A stretch of DNA of 64,000 bases from Streptomyces sp. H27-H1 (GTDB taxonomy: Bacteria > Actinomycetota > Actinomycetes > Streptomycetales > Streptomycetaceae). The position numbers were made by a program, and so were the translations under genes. This document shows, one piece after another, positions 43,338 through 50,310 of this stretch (its first letter is position 1; each line of letters opens with the position of its first letter). A model generated the notes under the pieces. That model was not told the DNA's origin and ran no database searches. It saw only the letters and a list, made by a program, of their open reading frames with translations. The stretch lies in NCBI RefSeq assembly GCF_026627445.1, contig NZ_JAPNLJ010000001.1, positions 248,001 through 312,000 on the forward strand, in the 5' to 3' direction.

Positions 43338-43975
43338 CGGCGGGCCTGGAGGTCCTGGACGTACGCCGCCGGCGACCGGCGCACACGCCGAAGCCCCTGC
43401 CGGGTCCCGTACGGCCGCCCCGGGCATCCCCGGAATCGCCGAAGCCCCCCGTACCCGCCGCACCGGTGCGGCCGGACCCGGAGGGGCCCGGTGTGGACGT
43501 GCACGCCACCCTGGCCGCCCTGTTCGAGGCGGCCGGGGCCCGGCACCGGTTCCTCGCACATCCGCCGGAGGGCCGTACCGACGTGGCCAGCGAGCTGCGC
43601 GGGCACCCGTTGGACCGGGCAGCGAAGTCCCTCGTGCTGCGGGTGGCCTTCGGCAAGCGGCAGCGCCAGTACGTCCTCGCGGTGGTCCCGGGCCACCGCC
43701 GGGTGGACCTGGACGCGGTCGCCGACCTGCTCGGCGGCACCGGCGCGGCCTTCGCCTCCCGAGCGGTCGCCGAGCGGCTGACGGGCGCCGTCAGCGGCGC
43801 CATCGCCCCCTTCGACCTGGCCTCGGGCGAGCTGGAGATCCTGGTCGACGAGGAGCTGACCGCCCACGGGGAGATCTTCTTCAACACGGGCCGGCTCGAC
43901 ATGTCGGCAGCCCTGGCGGTCTGCGACTACCTGAGCCTGGCCCGGCCCTCGGTGGCCCGCATCGCCCAGCGCTGA
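43334..43975 (+). CDS. YbaK/EbsC-type aminoacyl-tRNA deacylase
   Basis: A 213-residue protein whose last 160 residues form a YbaK/ProX editing domain: RHRFLAHPPEGRTDVASELRG, then PLDRAAKSLVLRVAFGKRQR with the conserved Lys, and GAVSGAIAPFDL. Family members hydrolyse mischarged Ala- or Cys-tRNA(Pro) and related species. About 55 Pro/Arg-rich residues precede the domain, so a later start such as GTG near 43493 is possible. It is coupled to AlaRS by GTGA overlap. With ProRS- and AlaRS-like enzymes in the same operon, a tRNA(Pro)/Ala-linked role is plausible. Confidence 0.85.
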   Translation: MTAGLEVLDVRRRRPAHTPKPLPGPVRPPRASPESPKPPVPAAPVRPDPEGPGVDVHATLAALFEAAGARHRFLAHPPEGRTDVASELRGHPLDRAAKSLVLRVAFGKRQRQYVLAVVPGHRRVDLDAVADLLGGTGAAFASRAVAERLTGAVSGAIAPFDLASGELEILVDEELTAHGEIFFNTGRLDMSAALAVCDYLSLARPSVARIAQR

Positions 43976-43979
43976 CGGC

Positions 43980-45032
43980 TCACAACCACCCGCGCTCGGA
44001 GGCGCGTACCCCGGCCTCGAACCGGCTGCGCGCCTCCAGGCGGGCCATGATGTCGGACATCAGGCGGCGTACGCTCCGCACGGAGATCGCCAGCTGCTTC
44101 CCGGCCGCCTCGTCCGTCATCCCGGACGCCAGTAGCCTCAGCAGCTCCCGCTCCTGGGGGCTGAGCCCCTGGTCGTCCGGCTGCTCGGCGGTGCCCAGCG
44201 GGCGCGCCTCGTCCCACAGCCGGGCGAACAGCGCCAGCAGCGCCGCGATGATGGTGGGCTGGCGCACCACGAGCGCGCCCCGGCCGGATTCGAAGACGTC
44301 GATCGGCAGCAGGGCCACCTTCTGGTCCACCAGGATGATCCGCATCGGCAGCAGCGGAGCCGTCCGCACCTCGCCGCCGCATCCGTTCAGCCAGGCCGCG
44401 TACCGCCGGGTCGCCGGATGATTTCGGACGCTGTCCAGATAGATGGTGCGAATGGCGACCCCGCGCTCGACGATCTTTTCGTCGAGCTCCTTGCTGGCCT
44501 CCATGCTTTCCGAGGTGAGCGAGGCCCGCGGAATCAGCGCGAGAACCTCACTCGTGGCCTCCCGGGAAATCTCCTCCAGGAACAGCCGGACGGAATCGAC
44601 CCCGTTCAGGAATTCGACGTGGCCACCGCCCTGGGAATCCGCCTGGCCGCGTTCGAAATCGGCCATGAGATCGGCCATGGCGGCCCGGCCATTCTCCAGA
44701 CGGCGCTGCCGTTCAAGAATGTCCTGCTGCTCAGCGGAGATGAGCGCGCCGATCGCCACGCTGGGCTTCACGACGTTGAACATCCCCGGGTCTTCCCAGG
44801 AGGGGCGCACGAGCGAAGTCGCGGCCAGTTCGTCCAGGCCGAGCCTGATCTCCTCTTCGGAAAGTCCGAGTTCGCGGGCGAGCTCGGTGACGCTCCACTC
44901 GTGGTTTCTGATCATGGCCTTGTAGACCATTTCGGCACACTGGCCGATACCCAGGCACGACAGGGGTGCGTCGTGTGTCCGGGTCGTTTCGGTATCAGAC
45001 TGTCCGGCGAACAGGTCCATCGGTCCATCCAT
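43980..45032 (-). CDS. TrmB-LuxR type transcriptional regulator
   Basis: A 350-residue regulator with an N-terminal TrmB-like helix-turn-helix (HEWSVTELARELGLSEEEIR), a middle PLD-like/effector domain (EFLNGVDSVRLFLEEISREA, AIRTIYLDSVRNHPATRR) and a C-terminal LuxR-type helix-turn-helix (LSPQERELLRLLASGMTDEA). This layout is common in Streptomyces secondary-metabolite clusters. I chose ATG at 45032, nine bases after GGAAG; GTG at 45056 and ATG at 45041 are alternatives. It faces the cluster, its stop lying 4 bases from the deacylase stop, and probably controls it. Confidence 0.88.
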   Translation of the reverse strand: MDGPMDLFAGQSDTETTRTHDAPLSCLGIGQCAEMVYKAMIRNHEWSVTELARELGLSEEEIRLGLDELAATSLVRPSWEDPGMFNVVKPSVAIGALISAEQQDILERQRRLENGRAAMADLMADFERGQADSQGGGHVEFLNGVDSVRLFLEEISREATSEVLALIPRASLTSESMEASKELDEKIVERGVAIRTIYLDSVRNHPATRRYAAWLNGCGGEVRTAPLLPMRIILVDQKVALLPIDVFESGRGALVVRQPTIIAALLALFARLWDEARPLGTAEQPDDQGLSPQERELLRLLASGMTDEAAGKQLAISVRSVRRLMSDIMARLEARSRFEAGVRASERGWL

Positions 45033-45113
45033 GCGTGACATCTTCCGGCCAGTCACTTTGCTGCCGCATCAATGACTGGGTTGGTTGCGGCCCGGCACAG
45101 GACAATAAGTCCC

Positions 45114-45443
45114 ATGCATGTGACCGCATTGAAGGTGGAGCGAAATTCATTCCACCCCACCGAGGATTCCGCGAGCGCCGCACGCGTCGCGCACTCATTC
45201 ATCATCCGGATGCTGAGCGAAACGGCCCGTTCGACACAGGACTCGAGGAATCTGCAGCACAGCTACGTTACTCAGAGCGCAGACGAGTTCGGCATCGTCC
45301 TTTTCTTCAATTCGGCCGACCCGGCGGAAGCGATGAGGCAGACTCGCGTAATTTCCGAGGCCATGTCCGCAAAGTTCCCAGAATCCGCCGGTCGTTGGCG
45401 GATTCATTATCACTCACACAGGATACATCCGTCCGCATTGTGA
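45114..45443 (+). CDS. Small unknown protein divergent from the regulator
   Basis: A 109-residue frame beginning MHVTALKVERNSFHPTED and ending HYHSHRIHPSAL. It is His/Ser-rich, with no signal, span or known motif. A predicted alpha/beta pattern (FGIVLFFNSADPAEAMRQ) suggests a small soluble fold. GC is lower than the surroundings and no good ribosome site is seen, so it may be leaderless or not a gene. It shares an 81-base divergent region with the TrmB-LuxR regulator, the last plausible member of the cluster. Confidence 0.55.
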   Translation: MHVTALKVERNSFHPTEDSASAARVAHSFIIRMLSETARSTQDSRNLQHSYVTQSADEFGIVLFFNSADPAEAMRQTRVISEAMSAKFPESAGRWRIHYHSHRIHPSAL

Positions 45444-46022
45444 AGTTGTTCACGGACATCCCCGACAGACCGACACAACTACCCTGACCGGATCCCACCC
45501 CTTTCGGCCAGGCAGTGCTGCCGCCGCGGCCCTTGCGACCCTGCTCTTGGGTCGCCCTGCTCTGACTCCGGCCGCAGGAGTACTGCTGTCGGCCGCCACC
45601 GAGTTGCTCCGATCCGCCCTGCCCGTCGTGGGCGCGTGCACCGGCGAAGACCTCGTCGCCCACACCTCGGGCGCCGGCACGGGACGGGCCCTCGCCTGGG
45701 TCCGGCGCGGCCCGCGTCCGGGGAGAATCCGGCGCACGCGCGGGCGCTCCATCGCGGGGATCGTGCGGGACGTCCGGGGCCCGCAGACCAAGATGTCCGC
45801 CGTGCAGTAAGTGTCGGCTGACCCGGAAGCCCCCGGTAGTGAGGGTCGGGCCCTGGTCACACTGCAGAACGGCTTCCTGCAGTTCAGCGACGGGGCAAAG
45901 TCCATCAGCGGATCCGCCGCCGCCACCGTTCCGCCCGCCACTGTTCCGGGCGTCGGCCCGCGGCCGGTGCGCGCGCCGGGGAGGGGATCGCCCAGGCAGG
46001 CGCAGCCGAGACGGGCAACGCA
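45444..46022. other. About 580 bases with no recognisable gene
   Basis: Open frames exist on both strands but their translations are Arg/Pro/Ala-rich, lack ribosome sites and show no family, as expected from GC bias. One frame (45811 onward) reads TLQNGFLQFSDGAKSISG, a hint of a decayed protein, but I could not support it. The stretch separates the biosynthetic cluster from the integrated element. Confidence 0.6.
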
Positions 46023-46132
46023 AAGAGCCCCACCGCAAGCGGTGGGGCTCTTCAACGTATTGCCCGGTGAGAGCAATGGCGGAGGATACGAGATTCGAAC
46101 TCGTGAGGGGTTGCCCCCAACACGCTTTCCAA
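46023..46132. repeat. attL: left copy of the 110-bp att repeat
   Basis: Identical over 110 bases to 60195-60304. It contains the tRNA terminator hairpin (14-bp arms) and the 3' 53 bases of tRNA-Ser(GGA) up to the anticodon loop. Past 46132 the sequence departs from tRNA, so this copy is not functional as a tRNA. Confidence 0.96.
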
Positions 46133-46338
46133 CTGTGCGCACGGCCGTCCGGGGACGTTCAGGGGGGTACGCGGGGCATGTGAGCCGGGGGGCCTGTACG
46201 GCGCTGAACGGTGGCGACCGGCGGCGTACTGGACAAAGACCAGGACAACGAATGCCGTGGGAGGAACACCCCCCGGTCGGGTGCCGAGCCCCGTGGCACC
46301 CTTGGCAGCGAGTAACGGCGAGAGCGAGAGGAGCCCAC

Positions 46339-46785
46339 GTGTCGGAGGCCAGTCCGCGCGGAACCTACCTGGGTATTTCGGAGGCACTGCGCAGGGGAAT
46401 CGAAGAGGGCGAGATCGTTGACGCGCTGCCGTCTGAGGCTGATCTCGTCAGCCTGCATGGGGTCTCCCGCAACACGATCCGCCGCGCGCTGAAGGTCCTC
46501 GAAGCCGAGGGGGTGCTTCAGTCCGCGCCAGGCAAGGGCTGGAGCGTTGCACGGGGTGGTGACCGGCGATCCCTCGTGGAGCGGATGACTGACGTGATCG
46601 CAGAGGATTCGCTGGCGATCGGTGACGTCTATCCGTCCGAGGCCAAACTCTGCGAGCGCTTCGAGGTCTCCCGCACGGCCGTGCGCCGTGCCATTGCCCA
46701 GATGGAGGGAACAGGCTTGCTCGACACTGTCCACGGCAAGGGGCGCACCGTACGCGCCCTCCCCACTCAGACCGGCCGGCCGTAG
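46339..46785 (+). CDS. Regulator with two tandem GntR-type winged helices
   Basis: A 148-residue protein composed of two GntR DNA-binding domains and no effector domain. The first (about 8-70) has LPSEADLVSLHGVSRNTIRR and ends GKGWSV; the second (about 76-143) has YPSEAKLCERFEVSRTAVRR and ends GKGRTV. Single-domain relatives such as KorSA of pSAM2 repress transfer functions. The tandem form could bind two half-sites as a monomer. GTG at 46339 has GAGAGGAG upstream. It is the leftmost gene of the element, reading into the HD gene. Confidence 0.87.
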   Translation: MSEASPRGTYLGISEALRRGIEEGEIVDALPSEADLVSLHGVSRNTIRRALKVLEAEGVLQSAPGKGWSVARGGDRRSLVERMTDVIAEDSLAIGDVYPSEAKLCERFEVSRTAVRRAIAQMEGTGLLDTVHGKGRTVRALPTQTGRP

Positions 46786-46796
46786 CCTTGGCCGTC

Positions 46797-47366
46797 ATGG
46801 GACTGACTACTTGGGCGTACTCGCTCTCCGAATCGCTGCTGTCCGATCCGCTGCCGCGTCGCTGGGCGCACTCCCTCGGGGTCGCAGAGCGCGCCCGCTC
46901 CCTGGGCCCGATCCTCAGCGCCGATGCGGAGCTGCTGGAAGCAGCCGCGGTGCTGCACGACATCGGCTACTCGCCGAGTCTCGCCACCACGGGCTTCCAC
47001 CCGCTGGACGGGGCCCGGTTCCTCCGCGACCAGGAGGGCGCGGACGATCGGGTCGTCCGCCTCGTGGCCCACCACTCCTGCGCTCTCCTGGAGGCCGAGG
47101 AGCGAGGGCTCAGGCAGGAGCTGGAGAGTGAATTCGAGCTGGAGCGTCCCGACCTCGTGGACGCGCTGCTGTTCTGCGACATGACGACTACGCCGGACGG
47201 GCTCCACACCACGCCGGCGCGGCGGCTGGCCGAGATCGTGGAGCGGTACGGGCCGGACACGATCGTCGGTCGCTTCATTCAGCGTGCGGCACCGGAGATC
47301 CATGCAGCTGCGGAACGGGTGGAGTCCCGTATGGCCAAGGCAGCCGCTGGCGATCAGCCGATGTAG
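46797..47366 (+). CDS. HD-domain phosphohydrolase-like protein
   Basis: A 189-residue HD-domain protein. Metal ligands appear in order: HSLGVAERA, AAVLHDIGYSP (the HD pair), VVRLVAHHSC and ALLFCDMTTTPDG. HD proteins hydrolyse nucleotides or phosphoesters; the substrate is unknown. It is 11 bases after the GntR gene and likely in one unit. Its 3' end overlaps the convergent Nudix gene by 13 bases. Genes of this type are frequent in AICEs. Confidence 0.88.
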   Translation: MGLTTWAYSLSESLLSDPLPRRWAHSLGVAERARSLGPILSADAELLEAAAVLHDIGYSPSLATTGFHPLDGARFLRDQEGADDRVVRLVAHHSCALLEAEERGLRQELESEFELERPDLVDALLFCDMTTTPDGLHTTPARRLAEIVERYGPDTIVGRFIQRAAPEIHAAAERVESRMAKAAAGDQPM

Positions 47367-47827
47367 GGCTCAGACCGCGAGTCGTCCAGGCCGTGCTGGA
47401 TGCGCAGCCGCATAGACGGGTGGATGTCCAAGTTGTCGAGGTCCGCCGGATCCATCCAGCGGACCTCTTTCGACTCGCTGCTCGTCCGGAGTGAACCGCC
47501 GGTCGGGTGTGCGCGGAAGCAGATCGAGAACTGCTGCCGCACCTCGCCGTCGTCGTACGCGAGCACGTGCTGAGGGTCGGTGTAGAGCCCGGAGATGCCG
47601 TCGATCTCGACCGTGATCCCCGTTTCCTCCTCCACCTCCCGCACGACCGTGTCGCCGATGCTCTCGCCGATGTCGTGGCCGCCTCCGGGGAGCGCCCACA
47701 GGTCGTTGTCAGTCTTGTGGATGATGAGGAGCCGTCCGGCGTCGTCACGGACGACCGCCGTGACCGAGGGGACCACGGAGTTGGCGGCTGGCGCGTTGGG
47801 GTCGCGGAAGTAGTCGATTCGGCTCAT
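47354..47827 (-). CDS. Nudix hydrolase
   Basis: A 157-residue Nudix protein with a complete signature, GGGHDIGESIGDTVVREVEEE followed by TG (GX5EX7REUXEEXGU). The surrounding fold (SVTAVVRDDAGRLLIIHK, LYTDPQHVLAYDDG) is normal. pSAM2-type elements carry a Nudix gene beside their regulators, with a housecleaning or signalling role not settled. Its start overlaps the stop of the upstream XRE-type regulator by four bases. Confidence 0.92.
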   Translation of the reverse strand: MSRIDYFRDPNAPAANSVVPSVTAVVRDDAGRLLIIHKTDNDLWALPGGGHDIGESIGDTVVREVEEETGITVEIDGISGLYTDPQHVLAYDDGEVRQQFSICFRAHPTGGSLRTSSESKEVRWMDPADLDNLDIHPSMRLRIQHGLDDSRSEPYIG

Positions 47828-48594
47828 GCGTGTGGACCTCCGAAGTCGACGGGTGATGCGATGGGCCTGGCCGTTTCCCAGACCCGTTCGATGCTCTCAG
47901 CGTACGCATCGAACAGTTCACCCCCAGGTACCCGCTGGATGTGCAGGACCGGGGCCATGTACGCGCCGACGCCGTACAGGTGGCCGTTGGCCAGCATCTC
48001 GTCGTCAGCCCGGTAGATCGAGTTGTAGAGAGTTGTGGCGTGCAGTCTGAACTCGACCCCCGGGAGTCCGAAGAGGGGGCCGTAGTTGACGAGGGCGTTC
48101 CGAACCTTGCTGGCCATGGCGGATCCGATGCCCTCATCAGCACCGCGCACCGCGACGGCCGGGCTCTCCGGTTCGCCGAGCATGAAGCGGATGGAGACGC
48201 CGGCCGCTGACTTCTCCTTCACGACCTGGTGGAACGTGGAGTCTTCGGTTAGCCAGAAGCCGGAGTAGACGAGCACGTCGAAGTGCTCCTTCGCCTTCGC
48301 GTAGAGCTGCGGCCACAGGCGGTTCGGTACGACGGAGCGGTGCGGATACAGCTTGATCAGCTCTGCATTGCCTGCCTCTGTGACCTCGGCAGATGTGCGC
48401 TCCTCCGGCCAGAGGTAGGACATCTCGCACTGAAGCAGTGAGGCGGCGGCGTACTGGAAGCGCCGGTAAGGCTTGCGCTTTGGGTCACCGATCCAGCGCT
48501 CCACCGTCTTCGCCGACACCCCTAGTCGGGAACCGACTTGATCGAGCGTCAGGCCGCTCTCGATGATCGCGCCGCGCAGTCGTTCGTTGGCCAT
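47824..48594 (-). CDS. XRE-type regulator with C-terminal PLD-like (DUF5919-type) domain
   Basis: A 256-residue protein. Residues 1-60 are a lambda-repressor-like helix-turn-helix (LDQVGSRLGVSAKTVERWIG). The rest resembles the PLD-like sensing domain found in many actinobacterial regulators: LVYSGFWLTEDSTFHQVVKE, IRFMLGEPESPAVAVRG, NSIYRADDEMLANGHLYG and VPGGELFDAYAESIERVW. An ATG with GGGGGAGAG upstream marks the start. An inverted-repeat array sits just ahead, suggesting autoregulation. It forms an operon with the Nudix gene, opposite to the transfer genes. Confidence 0.87.
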   Translation of the reverse strand: MANERLRGAIIESGLTLDQVGSRLGVSAKTVERWIGDPKRKPYRRFQYAAASLLQCEMSYLWPEERTSAEVTEAGNAELIKLYPHRSVVPNRLWPQLYAKAKEHFDVLVYSGFWLTEDSTFHQVVKEKSAAGVSIRFMLGEPESPAVAVRGADEGIGSAMASKVRNALVNYGPLFGLPGVEFRLHATTLYNSIYRADDEMLANGHLYGVGAYMAPVLHIQRVPGGELFDAYAESIERVWETARPIASPVDFGGPHA

Positions 48595-48614
48595 GCCGTG
48601 CTCTCCCCCCTGGG

Positions 48615-48659
48615 ACGACTTGGTGCGACTTCACCCTAGCGAAGTCGTCCACAAGTCGT
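48615..48659 (-). promoter_or_regulatory. Operator array upstream of the XRE-type regulator
   Basis: ACGACTTGGTGCGACTTC (48615-48632) is mirrored by GAAGTCGTCCACAAGTCGT (48641-48659), so four copies of the AAGTCG/CGACTT half-site lie in a near-symmetrical block. It ends 21 bases before the start codon. This is what a helix-turn-helix repressor's own operator would look like. Confidence 0.65.
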
Positions 48660-48749
48660 ACATGTGCGAGGTCGATCGTCTTCCGTCCTGAGGCCAATCT
48701 GTAAGCAGATCGAGCGAGGGACTCGCAGAACACCAAAAGGCCGAAGGGC

Positions 48750-48805
48750 TTGACGGGGCGAATCCTTCTCTGCAAGATGAGGAACACGTAATACATGTTC
48801 CTCAT
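48750..48805 (+). promoter_or_regulatory. Probable main promoter and operator of the transfer operon
   Basis: TTGACG (48750-48755), a 17-base spacer and CAAGAT (48773-48778) resemble a vegetative promoter pointing to the genes from 49164. A perfect inverted repeat with 10-bp arms, ATGAGGAACA (48777-48786) and TGTTCCTCAT (48796-48805), covers the end of the -10 and the expected start. A repressor bound there, perhaps the tandem GntR protein, would block transcription. Transcription would begin near 48785. Confidence 0.6.
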
Positions 48806-49091
48806 GGAACGCCCGGAGGAAAGCCCGCAGGGGTGAGTACGAAGGCCGCGTCCGTTGCTTGAGAACTGAAGAGCGTGCCGACCCAGCCACATGCACACGT
48901 GTGGTGATGGGTGCAGGCCACCACCCCGACCGCCCATGTCGGGCCAGGTGCCTGCCCGGATCCGCCTTCTCGGTGGATCCGGCATTGCTTGATCGGAGGG
49001 CTTTGCCCTCCGTGTTGCTCCGATGGTCGTAGGTCAGGTTCGACTCCTGGCCGGAGCACGGGCCCCGTCTTCTGGGGCTCTCTGTGCAACC
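48806..49091 (+). other. Structured leader without genes
   Basis: About 285 bases of probable 5' untranslated RNA. It has an 11-bp stem-loop (48956-48966 with 48972-48982, one mismatch) and a 7-bp GC hairpin (48995-49001 with 49005-49011). There is also a T-arm-like piece, TCAGGTTCGACTCCTGG at 49034-49050, followed by CCGGAGCA. It looks partly tRNA-like but lacks the room for D and anticodon arms. No coding frame is credible. Confidence 0.45.
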
Positions 49092-49137
49092 AGCCGAGGG
49101 CTGTCGCCTCTCTCCAAAGACCGCGACTGCCCTGGCT
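49092..49137 (+). promoter_or_regulatory. 5'-UTR stem-loop, type CTCTCTCCAAAGACC (copy 1)
   Basis: A long stem (AGCC, then AGGGC and GTCGC on the left; matching GCGAC, GCCCT and GGCT on the right) has one bulge and one T-T mismatch. It closes a 15-base loop CTCTCTCCAAAGACC (49108-49122). The identical loop occurs at 55838-55852 on a different stem. CTCTCC in the loop is complementary to GGAGAG (49152-49157), the ribosome site of the next gene. Confidence 0.7.
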
Positions 49138-49163
49138 CCCTTCGCTGATCAGGAGAGATCCAC

Positions 49164-49484
49164 ATGCGTTCGTACATCGGCAACCACCAGATCGTGAACC
49201 CGGCCGAGTTCGAAGAGCTGGCCCTCGGCTTCGATGAACTGCCGCTCGGGCTGGACCGGGACCTGTTCCGGGGCCCGCTGACCCCGGAGACGGCCCAGGA
49301 GCGTGCGGCCCGTGAGGCGGTGGCCCGCGAGGTCATCGCGGAGCTGGCCGCGATGGGCGAGGGCGGGGACGAGATCGCCGCGTGGGACGCGCTCTACGCC
49401 GACGCGCTCACCCGTACCGTCCCCTTCCTGCGGGGCGCGGCCCGTGACGCCGGCCGTTCCTCCTGGATGGGGGAAGCGGCATGA
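49164..49484 (+). CDS. Small unknown AICE protein
   Basis: A 106-residue acidic, helix-rich protein (MRSYIGNHQIVNPAEFEELA, then RAAREAVAREVIAELAAMGE). No signal, membrane span or known motif is seen. It is the first gene of the transfer operon, with a strong AGGAGAG ribosome site that the stem-loop upstream could cover. Its stop overlaps the next start as ATGA. Confidence 0.75.
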   Translation: MRSYIGNHQIVNPAEFEELALGFDELPLGLDRDLFRGPLTPETAQERAAREAVAREVIAELAAMGEGGDEIAAWDALYADALTRTVPFLRGAARDAGRSSWMGEAA

Positions 49485-49669
49485 GCGCCCGATCGATGCA
49501 AGACCTGCACCGGGTGCTGATCTGGCTCGGTTCGCTGGCCGTCGTGAGCTGCACCGTGAGCGCCGTGGCGGTGCACGAGGGCTGGCTCCTCGGGGTGGCC
49601 GCGCTCGGTTTCGGTGTCCAGCACATCGGCTGGTCGCTTCACCGGCGCCGGATCGGCGGTGCGGCATGA
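49481..49669 (+). CDS. Small membrane protein of the AICE
   Basis: A 62-residue protein with two hydrophobic helices (VLIWLGSLAVVSCTVSAVAV and WLLGVAALGFGVQHIGW) and a basic end (HRRRIGG). Overlaps of four bases on both sides place it in the same operon. It may serve mycelial spreading (Spd), as small membrane proteins in such elements do, but this is only by context. Confidence 0.72.
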   Translation: MSARSMQDLHRVLIWLGSLAVVSCTVSAVAVHEGWLLGVAALGFGVQHIGWSLHRRRIGGAA

Positions 49670-50310
49670 GCCACACCTTGGCGGCCCTGTCCGCAGCGCT
49701 TCCCCTGGCGTCCGGCTGGTCCGTACACAGCCTGTGGATGCGGCGCCGGATCGAGACGGCCCGCCGCGACCCGCTGACTGGGTTGTGGACGCGGGACCCC
49801 TTCGAGGAGCGGGCCCGCAAGAGCCTGGCCCGAGGGTGCCAGCGCGCCGTACTCGTCTTGGACCTCAACCGGTTCAAGGAGATCAACGACACCCTCGGTC
49901 ACGCGGCCGGAGACGCGGTCATCCGCGAAACCGGGCAGCGCCTGGGCCGCTGGGCCGAGGAACACGCCGGGATCGCCGGACGCCTGGGCGGAGACGAGTT
50001 TGCCGCCCTGATCCCCGGCTACGGCATCGACAAGCTGCGCGCCGACCTGTTCATGCTGACGGGCCGACTCGGCCAGCCGGTGCCCTTCGAGGGGCGCCCC
50101 ATCAAGGTGAGCGCCTCGATCGGGGCCGCCTACTACCGCACCGGAAACGGTGACCTCTCCACCCTGCTGCGCCGAGCTGATGAGCAGATGTACCGGGCCA
50201 AGCAACGTGGCGGGGGCTGGCGCATCGCCCACCGGCTGACGGTTCCCGAGGTGGGCACGGTCAACGGTCGTCGTGATGGCCGCCGTGGTACGAGCGGGGT
50301 GGCGGCGTGA
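49666..50310 (+). CDS. GGDEF-domain protein (possible diguanylate cyclase) on the AICE
   Basis: A 214-residue protein. A hydrophobic N-terminus (LAALSAALPLASGWSVHSLW) is followed by a GGDEF domain starting DPLTGLWTRDPF. The substrate-binding DLNRFKEINDTLGHAAGD and the active-site RLGGDEFAAL are fully conserved, so it may make c-di-GMP. The RxxD inhibitory site is missing at the expected place. c-di-GMP controls Streptomyces development through BldD and the SigWhiG system, so the element might influence its host's life cycle. Start ATG overlaps the previous stop, and its stop overlaps the next start. Confidence 0.88.
   Translation: MSHTLAALSAALPLASGWSVHSLWMRRRIETARRDPLTGLWTRDPFEERARKSLARGCQRAVLVLDLNRFKEINDTLGHAAGDAVIRETGQRLGRWAEEHAGIAGRLGGDEFAALIPGYGIDKLRADLFMLTGRLGQPVPFEGRPIKVSASIGAAYYRTGNGDLSTLLRRADEQMYRAKQRGGGWRIAHRLTVPEVGTVNGRRDGRRGTSGVAA

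Larger units (their letters stand above)
27911..45443. other. Candidate biosynthetic gene cluster rich in aminoacyl-tRNA synthetase homologues
   Basis: Thirteen mostly overlapping forward genes form two blocks, split by the terminator at 30606-30653, with a regulator and a small gene at the right end. Contents in order: exported peptide, ATP-grasp ligase, aminotransferase; then AsnRS-like core, unknown protein, ProRS-like protein, GNAT/hydrolase fusion, MccF-like peptidase, exporter, condensation-fold-like protein, P450, AlaRS paralogue, YbaK-like deacylase. No NRPS or PKS modules exist. I know no described pathway with this set. Boundaries are set by the core genes on the left and by non-coding DNA and the AICE on the right. 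Confidence 0.75.

Noticed and set aside
39024..43559. A 1511-codon open frame on the minus strand across the P450, AlaRS and deacylase genes
   Set aside because: High third-position GC leaves antisense frames open. The translation is Gly/Val/Arg-rich without domains, while the plus-strand genes have complete motifs.
28165..43975. bldA (TTA codon) control of the biosynthetic cluster
   Set aside because: Reading through the frames I found no in-frame TTA codon in the enzyme or regulator genes; a scripted codon count would settle it.
45450..46142. Possible gene(s) on either strand between the cluster and the AICE
   Set aside because: No ribosome site, no recognisable motif and Arg/Pro/Ala-rich translations; one frame runs into attL.
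48980..49060. A tRNA in the AICE leader
   Set aside because: A T-arm-like and a 3' acceptor-like piece exist, but the matching 5' acceptor is only about 10 bases before the T-arm, leaving no D or anticodon arm.
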